Part shown: piece by piece, positions 22,801-37,800 of the stretch
How the letters are laid out: every line of letters starts with the position of its first letter
Numbering within the stretch: position 1 is the stretch's first letter
From: Eledone cirrhosa
Taxonomy: Eukaryota > Mollusca > Cephalopoda > Octopoda > Eledonidae
Length of the DNA stretch: 64,000 bases
Reading direction: 5' to 3'
Assembly (NCBI GenBank): GCA_964016885.1
Contig: OZ024749.1
Coordinates: 27,545,872-27,609,871 of the forward strand
Translations under genes and position numbers: made by a program
Notes under the pieces: generated by a model
Databases searched by the model: none
The model's input: only the letters and a program-made list of their open reading frames with translations
Told to the model about the DNA's origin: nothing

Positions 22801-25800
22801 CACCTCACTAGTAGTTAACATCCTCACCTTTCCAAGATGGACTAGCTCCAACAGGGAGGTGGAGGGAGCTGCATTTGTCAGTTCTTGATACAAAGGAGGA
22901 TAGACTGAAGCAGAGAGACTGGAACAACATAGGTTGATCCATCTGATCAATTCTCAATGTGTTGTTTACTTTCTGTGAGTTCTAAATTCTTGGGAGACAG
23001 TGTTGATGCTTGGCCAAAATTAATGACATTCTTGTTCATGATGTGCTCCACATTTAAATTGCACTCAGAGTTGGAGCCAATGCCTGTGAGGGCCCTCTTG
23101 ACTCCACAGGTTTTCACAGTTCATTTTGCCATCTGTTTTATGTTTGTATATGGTTGGCAGTTAGATTGCACATGTACACAGCACTCATTATAGGCACTCT
23201 GCTCCGTGTAGCTCTGTTCTGTTGTTCATTTGTGGTTGCAGCAAGTTTATAAATACAGCTTCTTTAATACATAGGTTTCCCTACATTCCTCTCCATCACC
23301 TCTATGATGACCTGGAGCAAACAGAACATCTCATTTTTGTACAATTATTTGAAAAGAAGGTATTTACCTTGAAATATCATAAAGAAATGTATTGGGTAAA
23401 ACAATATTTTGTTTTATTTTGTTGTCATCCTTTTATTGCAGAACCACCTTTATATATTTCTATCCACATTATATATCTCACAATGCTTTATGTAAACTAT
23501 ACTGCTTTATATATATATATATATATGGTGTTTATATATTAACATGTGAAGGCATGTGGTTTAGTGGTGAAAGAGTTGGATTAACAATCATGAGGTTGTG
23601 AGTTCGATTCCCAGACCAGATCAGACAAGGCCATGCACTTCATTTAATATTGCTCCATTTCATTCAACTGTAGAAATTAGTTGCGACGTCAATGTTGCCA
23701 AGCTGTGTCCGCTTTTGTCTTTCCCTTGGACAACATCAATAGCATGGAGAGGGGAGACTGGTATGTATGGGCAACTACTGGTCTGCCACAAAAAAACACC
23801 TTACCCAGGCTTGTGCCTCAAAGGGGAACTTTCTAGGTGCAAAACTCCAGGGTCATTCATGACAGAAGGGGGATTTTACTTTTTTTTAAATACTAATATA
23901 TATATATATATTGATTTCATTCTGGTGAGGAAGAAGTGGCGGAAGAGTGTTCTGAACACAGAACCATACAATTATTTCAGTACACTGGGCAGTGACCACT
24001 GGCTTGTTATAAGTGAGGTCTGGGTGAGCTTAAGAAAGAGTAAGGCTTAGCTCTGGAGAGCAATCTATGACTGGGGAGCTTTCAAGGAAGATAAGCTACA
24101 GGAGAGGTACACAGTAGAAGTGAGGAACAGGTTCAATGCTCTGTGTGGAGAAGGAGATGAGAGATTGGAGGGACTGAGGAGAGAGTGATGAGGAGATACG
24201 GGTACTTCACCAATGCAGTGGCAGAAGCAAGTGAGACCCTGGTGTCAAGGAGAGACAAGAAGAGGAAGAACGTCAGCTCTGCAGAACCAAAATTGTGTGC
24301 AGCCAGAGAACACCTGAAAGCTGCCAAGGATCAATTCTATGTTGATCCTACGGAGGAGAGGAAGGAAGAACTTTACCGCTTACACTGAGGCCAGAGAGGA
24401 GATTCTGATAGAGAAGATCAGAAGTGTGGAGAGAACGGTTGACAGGTCTAGGTGTAAAGAGAACTGGACGATCATCAATGAGATCACAGGGAGAAGAGAG
24501 GGAGTTTGAGTCAGATTCAGGAAACAGGGCCTGAGGATAGGAAGAGGAAATGGATGGACCATTTTAAAGCCCTACTAGGAGAGCTCAGAACACTGGGGAG
24601 ATCAGGCAGCTGTTTGAGGAACTGGATATTGAGACAGGACCCTTCACCAGAGAGGAGCTTCAGAGAGCCAAGAAGAAGATCAGAGGTGATGAAGAGGTGT
24701 GATTTTGATATCCTGGAGAAAGGAGTTACCCCTAATCAGTGGAAGATTAGTAACATTGTCCCAGCGCCAAAGAAGGGAGATCTCTCTAACACCAACAACT
24801 ACAGGGGGATCTCACTGACGTCACTTGTGGCAAAGACCCTCAACAGATTGATATTTAACAGGTCCAGCTCGAGATGGAGAAAAAGCTTAGGGACAACCAG
24901 AATGGCTTCAGAGAGGGAAGATCAACCACCAGTCACATTCTGATGCTGAGGAGGATATTAGAGGGAGCTAGAAGAAAGAGCCTTCCTGCTGTCATGGTTT
25001 TCATTGACTTTAGGAAGGCCTTTGATTCTGTGGACTGTCACTGCCTGATGAAGATCTTACAGGCATATGGAATCCCCAAGAAGATAGTGGACTTGGTATC
25101 ACTGCTCTAGACCAACACCAGAGCCCACGTCATTACACCTGATGGGATGACGGAGTTCTTTGAGATACTGACTGGAGTGCTCCAGGGAGATACATTGGCT
25201 CCCTACCTTTTTATCATTGCAGTGGACTATTGTATGCGCCTTGCATTGGAGAAACACCAGGACTCTGGCTTTACTATAGCACTGGCTCAGAGCAGTAGAT
25301 TTAAGGCTAAAAAGATATCAGTTGCTGAATTTGCTGACGACATAGTTCTGGTGACAAACACAGTGAAGGAGACAGAGGAGTTGATACAGGAAGTGGACAC
25401 TGTGTCGATGGGTGTGGGGATGAGAAAGAATGACATTAAGATGAAGTATCTGGTAGAGAACATTAAGAAGCCAGAGAAGATTACGAATGTAGGCGGGAAG
25501 CCTCTAAAGCTGGTTGAGGATTTTCTGTATCTGGGAGGAAAAATTGGGAACACAGAGGATGAGCAAAGCCTGGGTGGCGTGCCACAGTTTGAGATCGGTG
25601 TGGAAGTCGGACCTTCATAAAGACCTGAAGATCTGTCTCTTCATTGATACAGTGTAGTCTGTGCTACTGTATGGGTCTGAGACTTGGACACTGACCAAGA
25701 AACTTACTCAGATGGTGGTGGGTGCTACATGAGAATGCCAAGGATGGCTCTGAACATTAATCAGTATACACTGAAGAGGAAGAACTCAGAGCTGTACGGG

Positions 25801-28800
25801 AGCCTCCCAAAAGTCAGCTCGAAAGTAACACAGAGAAGACTCATGCTCACCGACATTCAGAGTTGACATTACAGTCAGTGCTTCTGAGGGAGCCCCTACA
25901 TAGATACACTAGAAGAGGGAGACCGAAGTAGATATATATTGATGCCCTAAGAACAGACACTGCTCTCTGGGATACGCAGGACATGGCGGTGATGATGAAG
26001 GACAGAGACCGCTGGAGAGAACTCGTCTATGGATATTGAGAATTTTACCTGCCCTAGATAGATAGATATATATATTATGCTTTTATACTAATACATATAA
26101 TGTATATATGTTTAGATACTAATATATATAATGTTTTTATATGCTAATATATATATTGTGTATATATACTAATATATATATTGTGCTTAGATACTAATAT
26201 ATTTAATGTGTTTATATACTAATATATATAATGTGTTTATATATTAAAGTATATATTGTTTAGATGTTAATATATATAATGTGTATATATACTAATATAT
26301 ATTTATTGTGTTTAGATACTAATATAGTAATATATATATATAGTAATAACAATAAAATATATGCTAATATATATATTGTGTTTATATGCTAATATGAATA
26401 TTGTGCTCAAATGAAATTATATTTAAAAAAAAAAAAACCCAAACATTTTGTTCTAAAATAATGTATTTATTTATTTATTTATTTATTTATTACAAGGACG
26501 TTTTGGAAACCAAGCTGAACAATTTCTAGGAGCACTTGGTTTTGCAAAATCCATCAACCGGACATTGGTGTTGCCGCCATGGAGAACATACGTAAGATTT
26601 TTTTTTTTAACCCTTTAGCATTTAAGCCGGGCGTATTCAGCCAGAATTTTCTCACCTCTTTCTGTTCAAACCGGCCATAACTGGCTACTCATACTTATGT
26701 TAAGGTTTTGTTCTCAAAATAAATATCAAAATCTCATAGATTCGATATTATGTGAGATAATTATGTGAGACAAGGTGTTTACCATGAAAATATAATAGTA
26801 TATATATAGAGTAATGTAAATGCTAAAGGGTTAACAACGATGATAATCACCATCACCACCACAACCATTATCATCATTGTAATTTTATGTCCGCCCCTTT
26901 CGGATTAAAGAAATAGACTCGGCGGACTATTATAAATAAGCAACATGTCTTGTTGTCAAGAGTTCGGTTGGAGTCTCGCTTGAATGTCTAACATTTTGTA
27001 GTCGGAGGTTACGCCTGAAATAAAATTGTTAGTTCCCTCGCATTGTAGAAAATATAACCAGTCCCAAAAAGGGTTAAGTAGACAGATCAGGGCAATTTTG
27101 TTAACTCACATTCTCATTCTCAATTCATAAGGTGGTAAATTAGCAGAGTTGTGAGGGTATCAGGTTAAAAAAACCTCAGTATGGCTTATTGCTCTCACAG
27201 TACAAATCCTCCACAAGTCAACTTTGCCTTTCATCTTTTTGAGGTCGGTAAATAAAGTATGAGTTCAGTACTGTACTGGGGTTGTTTTTCACTCTCTCTC
27301 TACGTATATATATATTATCACCATCATCGTTTAACATCCATTTTTCCATGCTAGAATGAGTTATATGAGTTGTCCTGACATTGTGAGACATGTCAGAGCA
27401 GGTGACCATATCTTGCTCATTCAGAACTGTTTCTGGCGTGGTTTCTACAGCTGTTGTTGAAGTTTTCTTCATACCAAGAAATAAATATTAAGCAAAGTTA
27501 ATAGATTTTGAGTTTTTTTTTAAATGGTTACAACCAAACTTCCATGCTGTAATTTCTATATATATATATCATCATCATCTTACGTCTGCTTTTCCCTGCT
27601 TGCAAGGGTGGGATGGGTCCTATTCAGTACAGCATCTCTCCACTTGTCACGATCCTTCGTTAATCTCCACCGTGAGCTTCAGCAATCTGAGATCTGCTCT
27701 CACCACCTCCGCCCATGTTTTTCGTGGTCTTCCTCTACTGCGTCTTCCTTCAACTGGCATTTATTGGCACTTCTTTACTCAGCAGTCATCCTCCATGCGC
27801 ATCACATGTCCATACCATCGCAGTCTTCTCTCCCACACACTACAACTTATCCCTCATAAGCACAGTTTCTCTCTCAACACATCCATGCACGGTCGTTCAC
27901 GCACATTGTCATTGCACATCCAACGGGGAATGCTTGCCCCATTTCTCTCCAGCCATCGCATATCCTTTGCAGTTGCTGCCCATGTCTCACTACCATGCAG
28001 CATCATGCATCTCACACAGGCATCATATAACCGGCCTTTCATACGCAGGGAGAAACCCTTCTTTGTCAGCAGAGGAAGCTTGTCCCTAAACTTCTTCCAA
28101 CCCATTCTTATTCTAGATACTATGACCTTGGACCCCCCCCCCCCCCTCCCATGCTAATCTGATCACCTAGGTACTGGAAGCTATCAACCACTTCTATAGA
28201 ACCCACCTGCATTTGAAAAATGTGTCTATCAATGCAACTTCTACTGTCAAATTTCCCTGTAGATCTACTGCATACATATTTTTCCCTACTTGTTAGTTTG
28301 CCTGTTATCCCACTACATCTCTTGTGTACCCAAGATCTGCATTGTGTAAATTTTATAGAATTTATGCTAGTTCCTTTTCTTCATATCGAACATAGCCATT
28401 TCCCTGACGGAATCAGAGTTTTGTCCTCTTTTCTACTCATCAACATTTTTGTCTTAGCTAGGTTCACTCTCAGTCCTCTTGCTTCCAACTGCTGTTTCCG
28501 TAGCCAGAATTTATTCTCTAGCTCTTTTACTGATTCTGCTATAAGAACCAGATCGTCAGCATAGAGAAGTTCCCACACACACACACATTTTTGTTCATGC
28601 TCAGAGTTGCTGAAGCATGGAACAAACTACCTGAATCTGTTGTTAGCTGCCAGGACACTGCATCCTTTAAAACCTCCATGCTGAAATTCGTCAACACTAC
28701 ACCTAATATTCCCCTTTCATACACACACACACATGTATATCATGACTCTGTTCACTTTCCTGATATTTGTACATTATTCTGTGTACTATACATGCACCTT

Positions 28801-31800
28801 TGATGAGTTGTAGTGCACCTGAGCACTGTACACAATAATTTCATTATTATATATATATATATACATACATATATATATACACATACATACACACACACAC
28901 ACATATATACACACACACTCACACATATATACACACACATATATATACACACACATATATATATATACATACACACACACATATATATACACACACACAC
29001 ACACATATATACACACACACACATATATATATATACACACACACATATACATGGAGGCACATGGCTTAGTGGTTAGAGCATTGGCCTTGCAATCGAAAGG
29101 TTGTGAGTTCAATTCTCAGACCGGGTGATGTGTTGTTTCCTTGAGCAAGACACTTTATTTCACATTGCTCCAGTTTACTCCGCTGTAGAAATGAGATGAT
29201 AGGGACCTACAAATTAAAGATAATATACCTAAAAAAATTTTTACTATCCTAGAGAAAAACTTCCCGCCAAACCATAAATACCATCAAATTTTAAATAGAT
29301 CAACGGTCAAATTCTCCTACTCCACAACGAAAAATATACAACAAAATATAAGTGCCTACAATGCATATAAATGTAAAAAAACCATGAATATACCACCAAC
29401 ACATCAAACTAACCATAATACTAAAATAAACCACAGCAAACCACCATCTCATTCACATACAAAAAGTCAGGAAAATTCCACACCTAATTTGACTAACTCC
29501 CCTGATATAACATTCACGAAAGGTTGTAACTGTAGAAACAAAGCTAATTGCCCATTAAAAGCTAATTGCCCATTAAAATTGCCTTATTAATAACATAGTA
29601 TATAAATGTAAAATTAGCACTAAGGACTCAACTTATTCATATATAGGAGCTACTTCTAACCAATTTAAAGTAAGATTTAATACCCACAAACACAGTTTTA
29701 AAAATGCTTTATAGAAAAAAGAATATCGATTATAACCTGACCTGGAGTGTGCTCAAAAGGGCCACCCCTTATCAAAATAATAGATATGAATGTAGATTAT
29801 GTTCCCAGGAACTTTTTGAAATAATGAAATCTAAGGATATCCTATTAAATAAGCGACAAGAATTAATTATATCGTGCAATCATAGAATTAGAAAAACTTT
29901 CAAATATTATAAACCTAATTAATATACACTTATATTTTACAAATTATTATAATTAATTTTTTAAATTAGTTAACCTATAATTAATATTCTACTACTAAGA
30001 ACTGCATAATTTTATTTCCCTTTTACAGCTATCTTTTCCTAAAATTTATACCAATAAGTATACATATAAACTATTTTAATTTCCTGTTATGAATCTAAAT
30101 TCCTTGTAATCTTTTTAAGTTTGTTATTTCTCACTAATACATTTATCCCCCCCCCCCAAAAAAAAAATGTTTTCCTTCGTTTTTAACAACATTCTTTAAT
30201 AACATCTAACTCTTAATTATCATATCTATATGAATTAATATAAATTTATCCCTATAAATATACCTATCAATTAAATTAATTTAATTTCTTTTTATAGATC
30301 TAAATTCCTTATGTTTTAAATAAGATTGATATTTTTTACTAACACATTTATCGTAAAATTTTATTCTCCTTAGATTTTAACATTAACATTATTCTTTAAT
30401 AACATCAAATTTTCTTGTACCTTTCACCGGCTTGACCTATTTTCATCCCCAAAGTAATCTTTTCATTCAAAATACTCTTTCCATTCAAAACTGAAGTCTG
30501 CATTCCTCTACCCCTAAATTAAATTTCTACTACTACTATTCTATCAACTTGACCACTTACTACTTTTCTATTGGTCAATTCAAAACCTGTTCCCAAACAG
30601 ACCTATTATATTAAATCTTTGTTGGTTTTTTTCAATAAACAAATATCATGGATTGGCAGTATCGGTAGAGGGTCGGACGCCATGCTTTCCAGCACACTTA
30701 CGTCCCTTTACGATCTGAGTTCAAATCCCGCCGAGGTTGACTTTGCCTTTCATCCTTACGGGGTCGATAAAATAAAGTACCAGTAATGCACTGGGTAATT
30801 GCTGGCCTTGTGCCTAAAGTAGAAACAATTATTTCTGAAGACAGCGGTGGATTGGCAGTATCGGTAGAGGGTCGGACGCCATGCTTTCCAGCATAGTTAC
30901 GTCCCTTTACGATCTGAGTTCAAATTCCGCCGAGGTTGACTTTGCCTTTCATCCTTACGGGGTCGATAAAATAAAGTACCAGTAATGCACTGGTTAATTG
31001 CTGGCCTTGTGTCAAAAGTAGAAACAATTATTTCTGAAGACAGTATATATATGTGTAGGTATGTATATTCCCTCTGATAGTTTGTAAAATTTTTACATAG
31101 ATCTATATGATATACATACCAACACACATATATCCTAGAAACGATCGTAAAATGATGAATTTTTTAATATAAGGAACTGTTTCTTTGTTTTTATTCATTA
31201 TTTTTATTAATTTATATATATACATATATATTTATACACACACACACACATATATACATATATATTTATACACACACACACATATATACATATATATTTA
31301 TACACACATACACACACACACACATATACATATATATTTATACACACGCACACATATATATATACATATATATTTATACACACACACTAATAGGAAGACA
31401 TTAATAGGAAGACATGAATAGGAAGAGGCGAAATAGATCGTCCAACCACCTCAAATAGGTGACAAAAAAGGCAGTGCTTCAATTTGAGCAGCGCATAGCA
31501 ACCAGCCCTGACAGTAAGGTGTTCTGGAAGTATGTTCACTCAAAGCAGAGACCTTACTCTCCAGTTGGTCCTCTTCGCAATCCCCACACAAGCCAGGTTA
31601 CTGACGACCCCAAGGAATGCGCAGAGCTCATTGCTGAATGCTATGCAGGCATTTTCACTATTGAAGACCAGAGTGTACCATCTCCACCACCTATGACACC
31701 GGACTCTATTACAACCATGGAATTTACACCTGCAATGCTGCGACGTCACCTAAAAAATAAACGCAACCATGCCTCTCCTGGTCTTGATGGTGTTACGTAC

Positions 31801-33775
31801 CTGCTTCTTAAACGTGGTGGGTACTTCCTTCTGCATCAGTTATCACGCTTCTTCCAATTCTGTCTGAACAACAGTGCTACTCCAGAACAGTGGAAAACTG
31901 CCAGTGTCATTCCTCTGTTCAAAAAGGGTGACCGCACATCACCTGTGAACTATCGTCCAGTCAGACTTACTAGTTGCATCGCCAAACTGATGGATTCCTG
32001 TGTCAGAGAAACACTTTGGAACTTCTGGAGCTCTCACAGTCTTATCCCGCCCTCGCAATTTGGATTTATCCCCAACTCCAGCTGCTGTGATCAACTTATA
32101 GAGTTTCTTGAGGACATCACCCGGATCACTGATGACGGCTCATGGGTGGATCTTGTTTACCTTGACTTTGCGAAAGCCTTCAATTCTGTGCCACACAAAA
32201 GGCTTATGGCAAAACTCTCTACAATGGGTGTGAAGGATGATCTTTTTAACTGGTTGAAGTCCTTCATTCTCAGTCGAAGAGAGGTAGTCACGGTTCTGGG
32301 ACAGCATTCCTCACCATATGAGATGTCATCTGGTGTACCACAGGGATCTGTTCTTGGCCCCCTTTTGTTTGTGGCATATATTAATGACATAGATGCCAAC
32401 TTAAAGAATGCCACAGTACTAAAGTATGCAGACGACATCAAGCTGTACCTTGAGATAAAAAGGACAGATCCTGAATGCTATAGATCTTGCTTGCAGTCTG
32501 ACCTGGACACAATGCAACAATGGATCTCAGACTGGCAACTCAAGCTAGCTGTGGACAAGTGCACCACCATGCATTTTGGGAGTGAAAACCCAGCATCCAC
32601 ATACTCCCTCCACCGCACTAATATAAAGAAGTCTTCTTGTGAACGTGGCCTGGGCATTACGGTCAGCAGCGATTTGCGTTGGACGAGGCACATCTCTAAA
32701 ATTGTCAAGAGGGCCGAGGGTGTCTTAGCATCACTCAGCAAGACCTTTGTCAGCCGCTCTCCAGATATCTATTTAAGGCTGTACATGGCTATGGTGTGAC
32801 CACACTTAGAATTTGCATCACCAGTCTGGAACCCCTATCTTGTTCAGAACATTGACCACCTGGAAACTGTTCAGAGATGTGCAACCAAGCGAATACCCTC
32901 CATCAGGCATCTACCATACTCTGAGCGCCTTGCTTCCCTGGGCATGGATACATTGCAGCTCCGACGCCTGGCAACTGACTTGGTAAACACCCACAAAATT
33001 GTTAACCATGTTGCCAACAACAACCCTGAGTACCTTTTTGATTTCCATGTGTCTAACACACGTGGACATGCCCACAAAGTCAGAAAACAGCACAGTTCCC
33101 ATGACTTTCGGAAACATTTTTTCACGCTCAGAGTTGCTGAAGCATGGAACAAACTACCTGCATCAGTTGTTAGCTGTCGAGACACTGCATCCTTTAAGGC
33201 CTCCATGCTTCCCGAGATCCACCAACACTACAGCTAACACATACACACATGTACTTCCCTGACATTTGTGTATTATTCTATGTACTATACATACACCTTT
33301 GACGAGTTGTAGTGCACCTGAGCACTTTACACAATAATTTCATTATTATTATATATATATATATATATACATATATATTTATACACACACACACACACAC
33401 ATATATATACATATATATTTATACACACATACACACACACCCATATATACATATATATTTATACACACACACACGTATATATATACACATATATTTATAC
33501 ACACACACTAACATATATATATATATATATACATATATATTTATACACACACACACACATACATACATATATATTTATACACACACACACACACATATAT
33601 ACATATACATTTATATACACACACTAACATATATATATATATACATATATATTTATACACACACACACACATATATACATATTTATTTATACACACATAC
33701 ACACACACATATATACATATATATTTATACACACACATATATATATACATACATATATATTTATACACACACACT

Positions 33776-33821
<46 letters not shown>

Positions 33822-34754
33822 TATTTATACACACACACACACACATATATATATTTATACACACATACACACACACACATATATACATATATATTTATAC
33901 ACACACACACATATATATACATATATATTTATACACACACACTAACATATATATATATATACATATATATTTACACACACACACATATATATATATATAC
34001 ATATTTATACACACACACACATATTTATACACACACACACATATATACATATATATTTATACACACACACACATACATATATATTTATACACACACACAC
34101 ACACACATATACATATATATTTATACACACACACACACATATACATACATATATATTTATACACAATATACATATATATTTACACACACACACATATACA
34201 TACATATATATTTATACACAATATACATATATATTTACACACACACACACACACACATATATATACATATATATTTATACACACACACTAACATATATAT
34301 ATATATATATATACATATATATTTACACACACACATATATATTTATACACACACACACATATATATACATATATATTTATACACACACACACTAACATAT
34401 ATATATATACATATTTATACACACACACACACACATATATTTATACACACCCACACACACATATATACATATATATTTATACACACATACTCACACACAC
34501 ACACATATATACATATATATTTATACACACACACATATATACATATATATTTATACACGCACACACACATATTTATACACACACACACACACACATTTAT
34601 ACACACACACACATATTTATACACGCACACTAACATATATACATATATATTTATACACACATACTCACACACACACACATATATACATATATATACATAT
34701 ATATTTATCACGCACACACACATATATATACATATATATTTATACACACACACT

Positions 34755-34808
<54 letters not shown>

Positions 34809-37800
34809 TATTTATACACACACACTAACATATATATATATATATATATATACATATATATTTATACACACACACACACACGTATATGCTAGCATAGAAG
34901 ATGGACGTTAGATGATGATGCTGGTGATGATAATATGTATATATATATTGTTCTATATTCACAGAAAAACATACCATTTGATGAATGGTTCCGAGTTGAG
35001 CCTTTGTCTGCTTACCATTCTGTGATACTAGCTGAAGACTTCATGGCACACCTTGCCCCAACTTATTGGCCACCCGGTAACAGAACTGGTTGGTGTTTCT
35101 CTATTGAAACTGATAAATCCAAAGACTGCCAAATGAAGGAAGGTAAGTTCATCATCACCATCACTGTCATCACCACCACTATCATCATCATCATCATCAT
35201 CAACATCATCATCATCGTCATCATTACCATCATCATCATTACCATCATCATTACCATCATCATCACCATCATCACCAACACCATCATTATCTTAACCACC
35301 ACCACCACCACCGCCGCCACCATCACCAACATCATTATCACCACCACCACCACCACCACCACAACCATCACCATCATCACCAGCACCATCATTATTTTCA
35401 CCACCACCACCGCCGCCACCACCATCATCACCACCGCCGCCACCATCACCAACATCATTATCACCACCACCACCATCACCATCATCACCAACACCATCAT
35501 TATCTTCACCACCGCCACCACCATCACCACCACCATCACCAACATCATTACCACCACCACCTCCACCACAACCATCACCATCATCACCAACACCATCATT
35601 ATCTTCACCACTACCACCACCACCACCACCACCAGGTCTATTCATATTGCCATCTCTTGGAAAACTGTTGACACTGGTGTTTTGTGTAATAAAATACACC
35701 CAGTACAGTCTGTAAAGTATAGTGTTGGTACCATGATAAAATACAGCCAATACAGCCTATATAGTGTTGGTACCATGATAAAATACACCCAGTACAACCT
35801 ATATAGTGTTGGTACCATGATAAAATACACCCAGTACAGCCTATATAGTGTTGGTACCATGATAAAATACACCCAGTACAGCCTATATAGTGTTGGTACC
35901 ATGATAAAATACACCCAGTACAGCCTATATAGTGTTGGTACCATGATAAAATACACCCAGTACAGCCTATATAGTGTTGGTACCATGATAAAATACACCC
36001 AGTACAGCCTATATAGTGTTGGTACCATGATAAAATACACCCAGTACAGCCTATATAGTGTTGGTACCATGATAAAATACACCCAGTACAGCCTATATAG
36101 TGTTGGTACCATGATAAAATACACCCAGTACAGCCTATATAGTGTTGGTACCATGATAAAATACACCCAGTACAGCCTATATAGTGTTGGTACCATGATA
36201 AAATACACCCAGTACAGCCTATATAGTGTTGGTACCATGATAAAATACACCCAGTACAGCCTATATAGTGTTGGTACCATGATAAAATACACCCAGTACA
36301 GCCTATATAGTGTTGGTACCATGATAAAATACACCCAGTACAGCCTATATAGTGTTGGTACCATGATAAAATACACCCAGTACAGCCTATATAGTGTTGG
36401 TACCATGATAAAATACACCCAGTACAGCCTATATAGTGTTGGTACCATGATAAAATACACCCAGTACAGCCTATATAGTGTTGGTACCATGATAAAATAC
36501 ACCCAGTACAGCCTATATAGTGTTGGTACCATGATAAAATACACCCAGTACAGCCTATATAGTGTTGGTACCATGATAAAATACACCCAGTACAGCCTAT
36601 ATAGTGTTGGTACCATGATAAAATACACCCAGTACAGCCTATATAGTGTTGGTACCATGATAAAATACACCCAGTACAGCCTATATAGTGTTGGTACCAT
36701 GATAAAATACACCCAGTACAGCCTATATAGTGTTGGTACCATGATAAAATACACCCAGTACAGCCTATATAGTGTTGGTACCATGATAAAATACACCCAG
36801 TACAGCCTATATAGTGTTGGTACCATGATAAAATACACCCAGTACAGCCTATATAGTGTTGGTACCATGATAAAATACACCCAGTACAGCCTATATAGTG
36901 TTGGTACCATGATAAAATACACCCAGTACAGCCTATATAGTGTTGGTACCATGATAAAATACACCCAGTACAGCCTATATAGTGTTGGTACCATGATAAA
37001 ATACACCCAGTACAGCCTATATAGTGTTGGTACCATGATAAAATACACCCAGTACAGCCTATATAGTGTTGGTACCATGATAAAATACACCCAGTACAGC
37101 CTATATAGTGTTGGTACCATGATAAAATACACCCAGTACTGTTGGTACCATGATAAAATACACCCAGTACTGTTGGTACCATGATAAAATACACCCAATA
37201 CAGCCTGTATGGTGTTTGTACCATGATAAGATACACCCACACAAAAAAACAAAAAAACTTGCCCAGTCGAATCCGCTGTGTAAAGTGGAAGCAGTAGTGC
37301 CACTTACCTACCTCCAGAAAAAAAAAGCACACACAGTACAACCCGTAAAGTAGTTGGTGTTAGGTGGGGGATCCAACTGTAGAAATAATGCTAAATATGG
37401 AAAGAACGAGTGTGATGGAGTAGCTCCAATCCGTCTGGTGACGGACTATGACAACTGGTCCAGCCCATGCCAGGAAGACACAAAAGGGTGGTGATGATAA
37501 TGATGATACGGAAATTTGTATGTGTGAAAAAAAAACATCAGAGGTGTGTTCAGTGAAGTATAATGATGTATTGAGTAAAAATTAAATGCCACATAGTTTC
37601 ATCAAATATAAAAATATCTGGCATTCCTATCTACTATCTACAGCGGTAGGGGTAGATGTATTGTTGTTGTTTGGTAGATTAGATGACAGTGGGCAACATC
37701 CTTCCCCATACACACACAAACTGGAACACACGGGGTCCTGAACATTTTCCTATATATATATGTATATGAAAAATTCATATCTATATATATATACAATATA

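Noticed and set aside
27600..28157. A 185-residue + strand frame and neighbouring + strand frames
   Set aside because: They are antisense shadows of the LINE at 27575-28590, whose minus-strand translation carries the real motifs.
33312..34892. A 526-residue Tyr/Ile/His/Thr open frame
   Set aside because: It is a translation of CA/TA microsatellite; no start context, domain or codon bias supports a gene.
34935..37184. A 749-residue open frame and two minus-strand frames of over 550 residues across the 42-bp array
   Set aside because: They are by-products of triplet and 42-bp repeats lying in POFUT1 intron 3. Only the exon 3 portion is genuine coding sequence.
35700..37212. Regular repeats resembling a CRISPR array
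   Set aside because: There are no unique spacers, the unit is contiguous, and the genome is animal.
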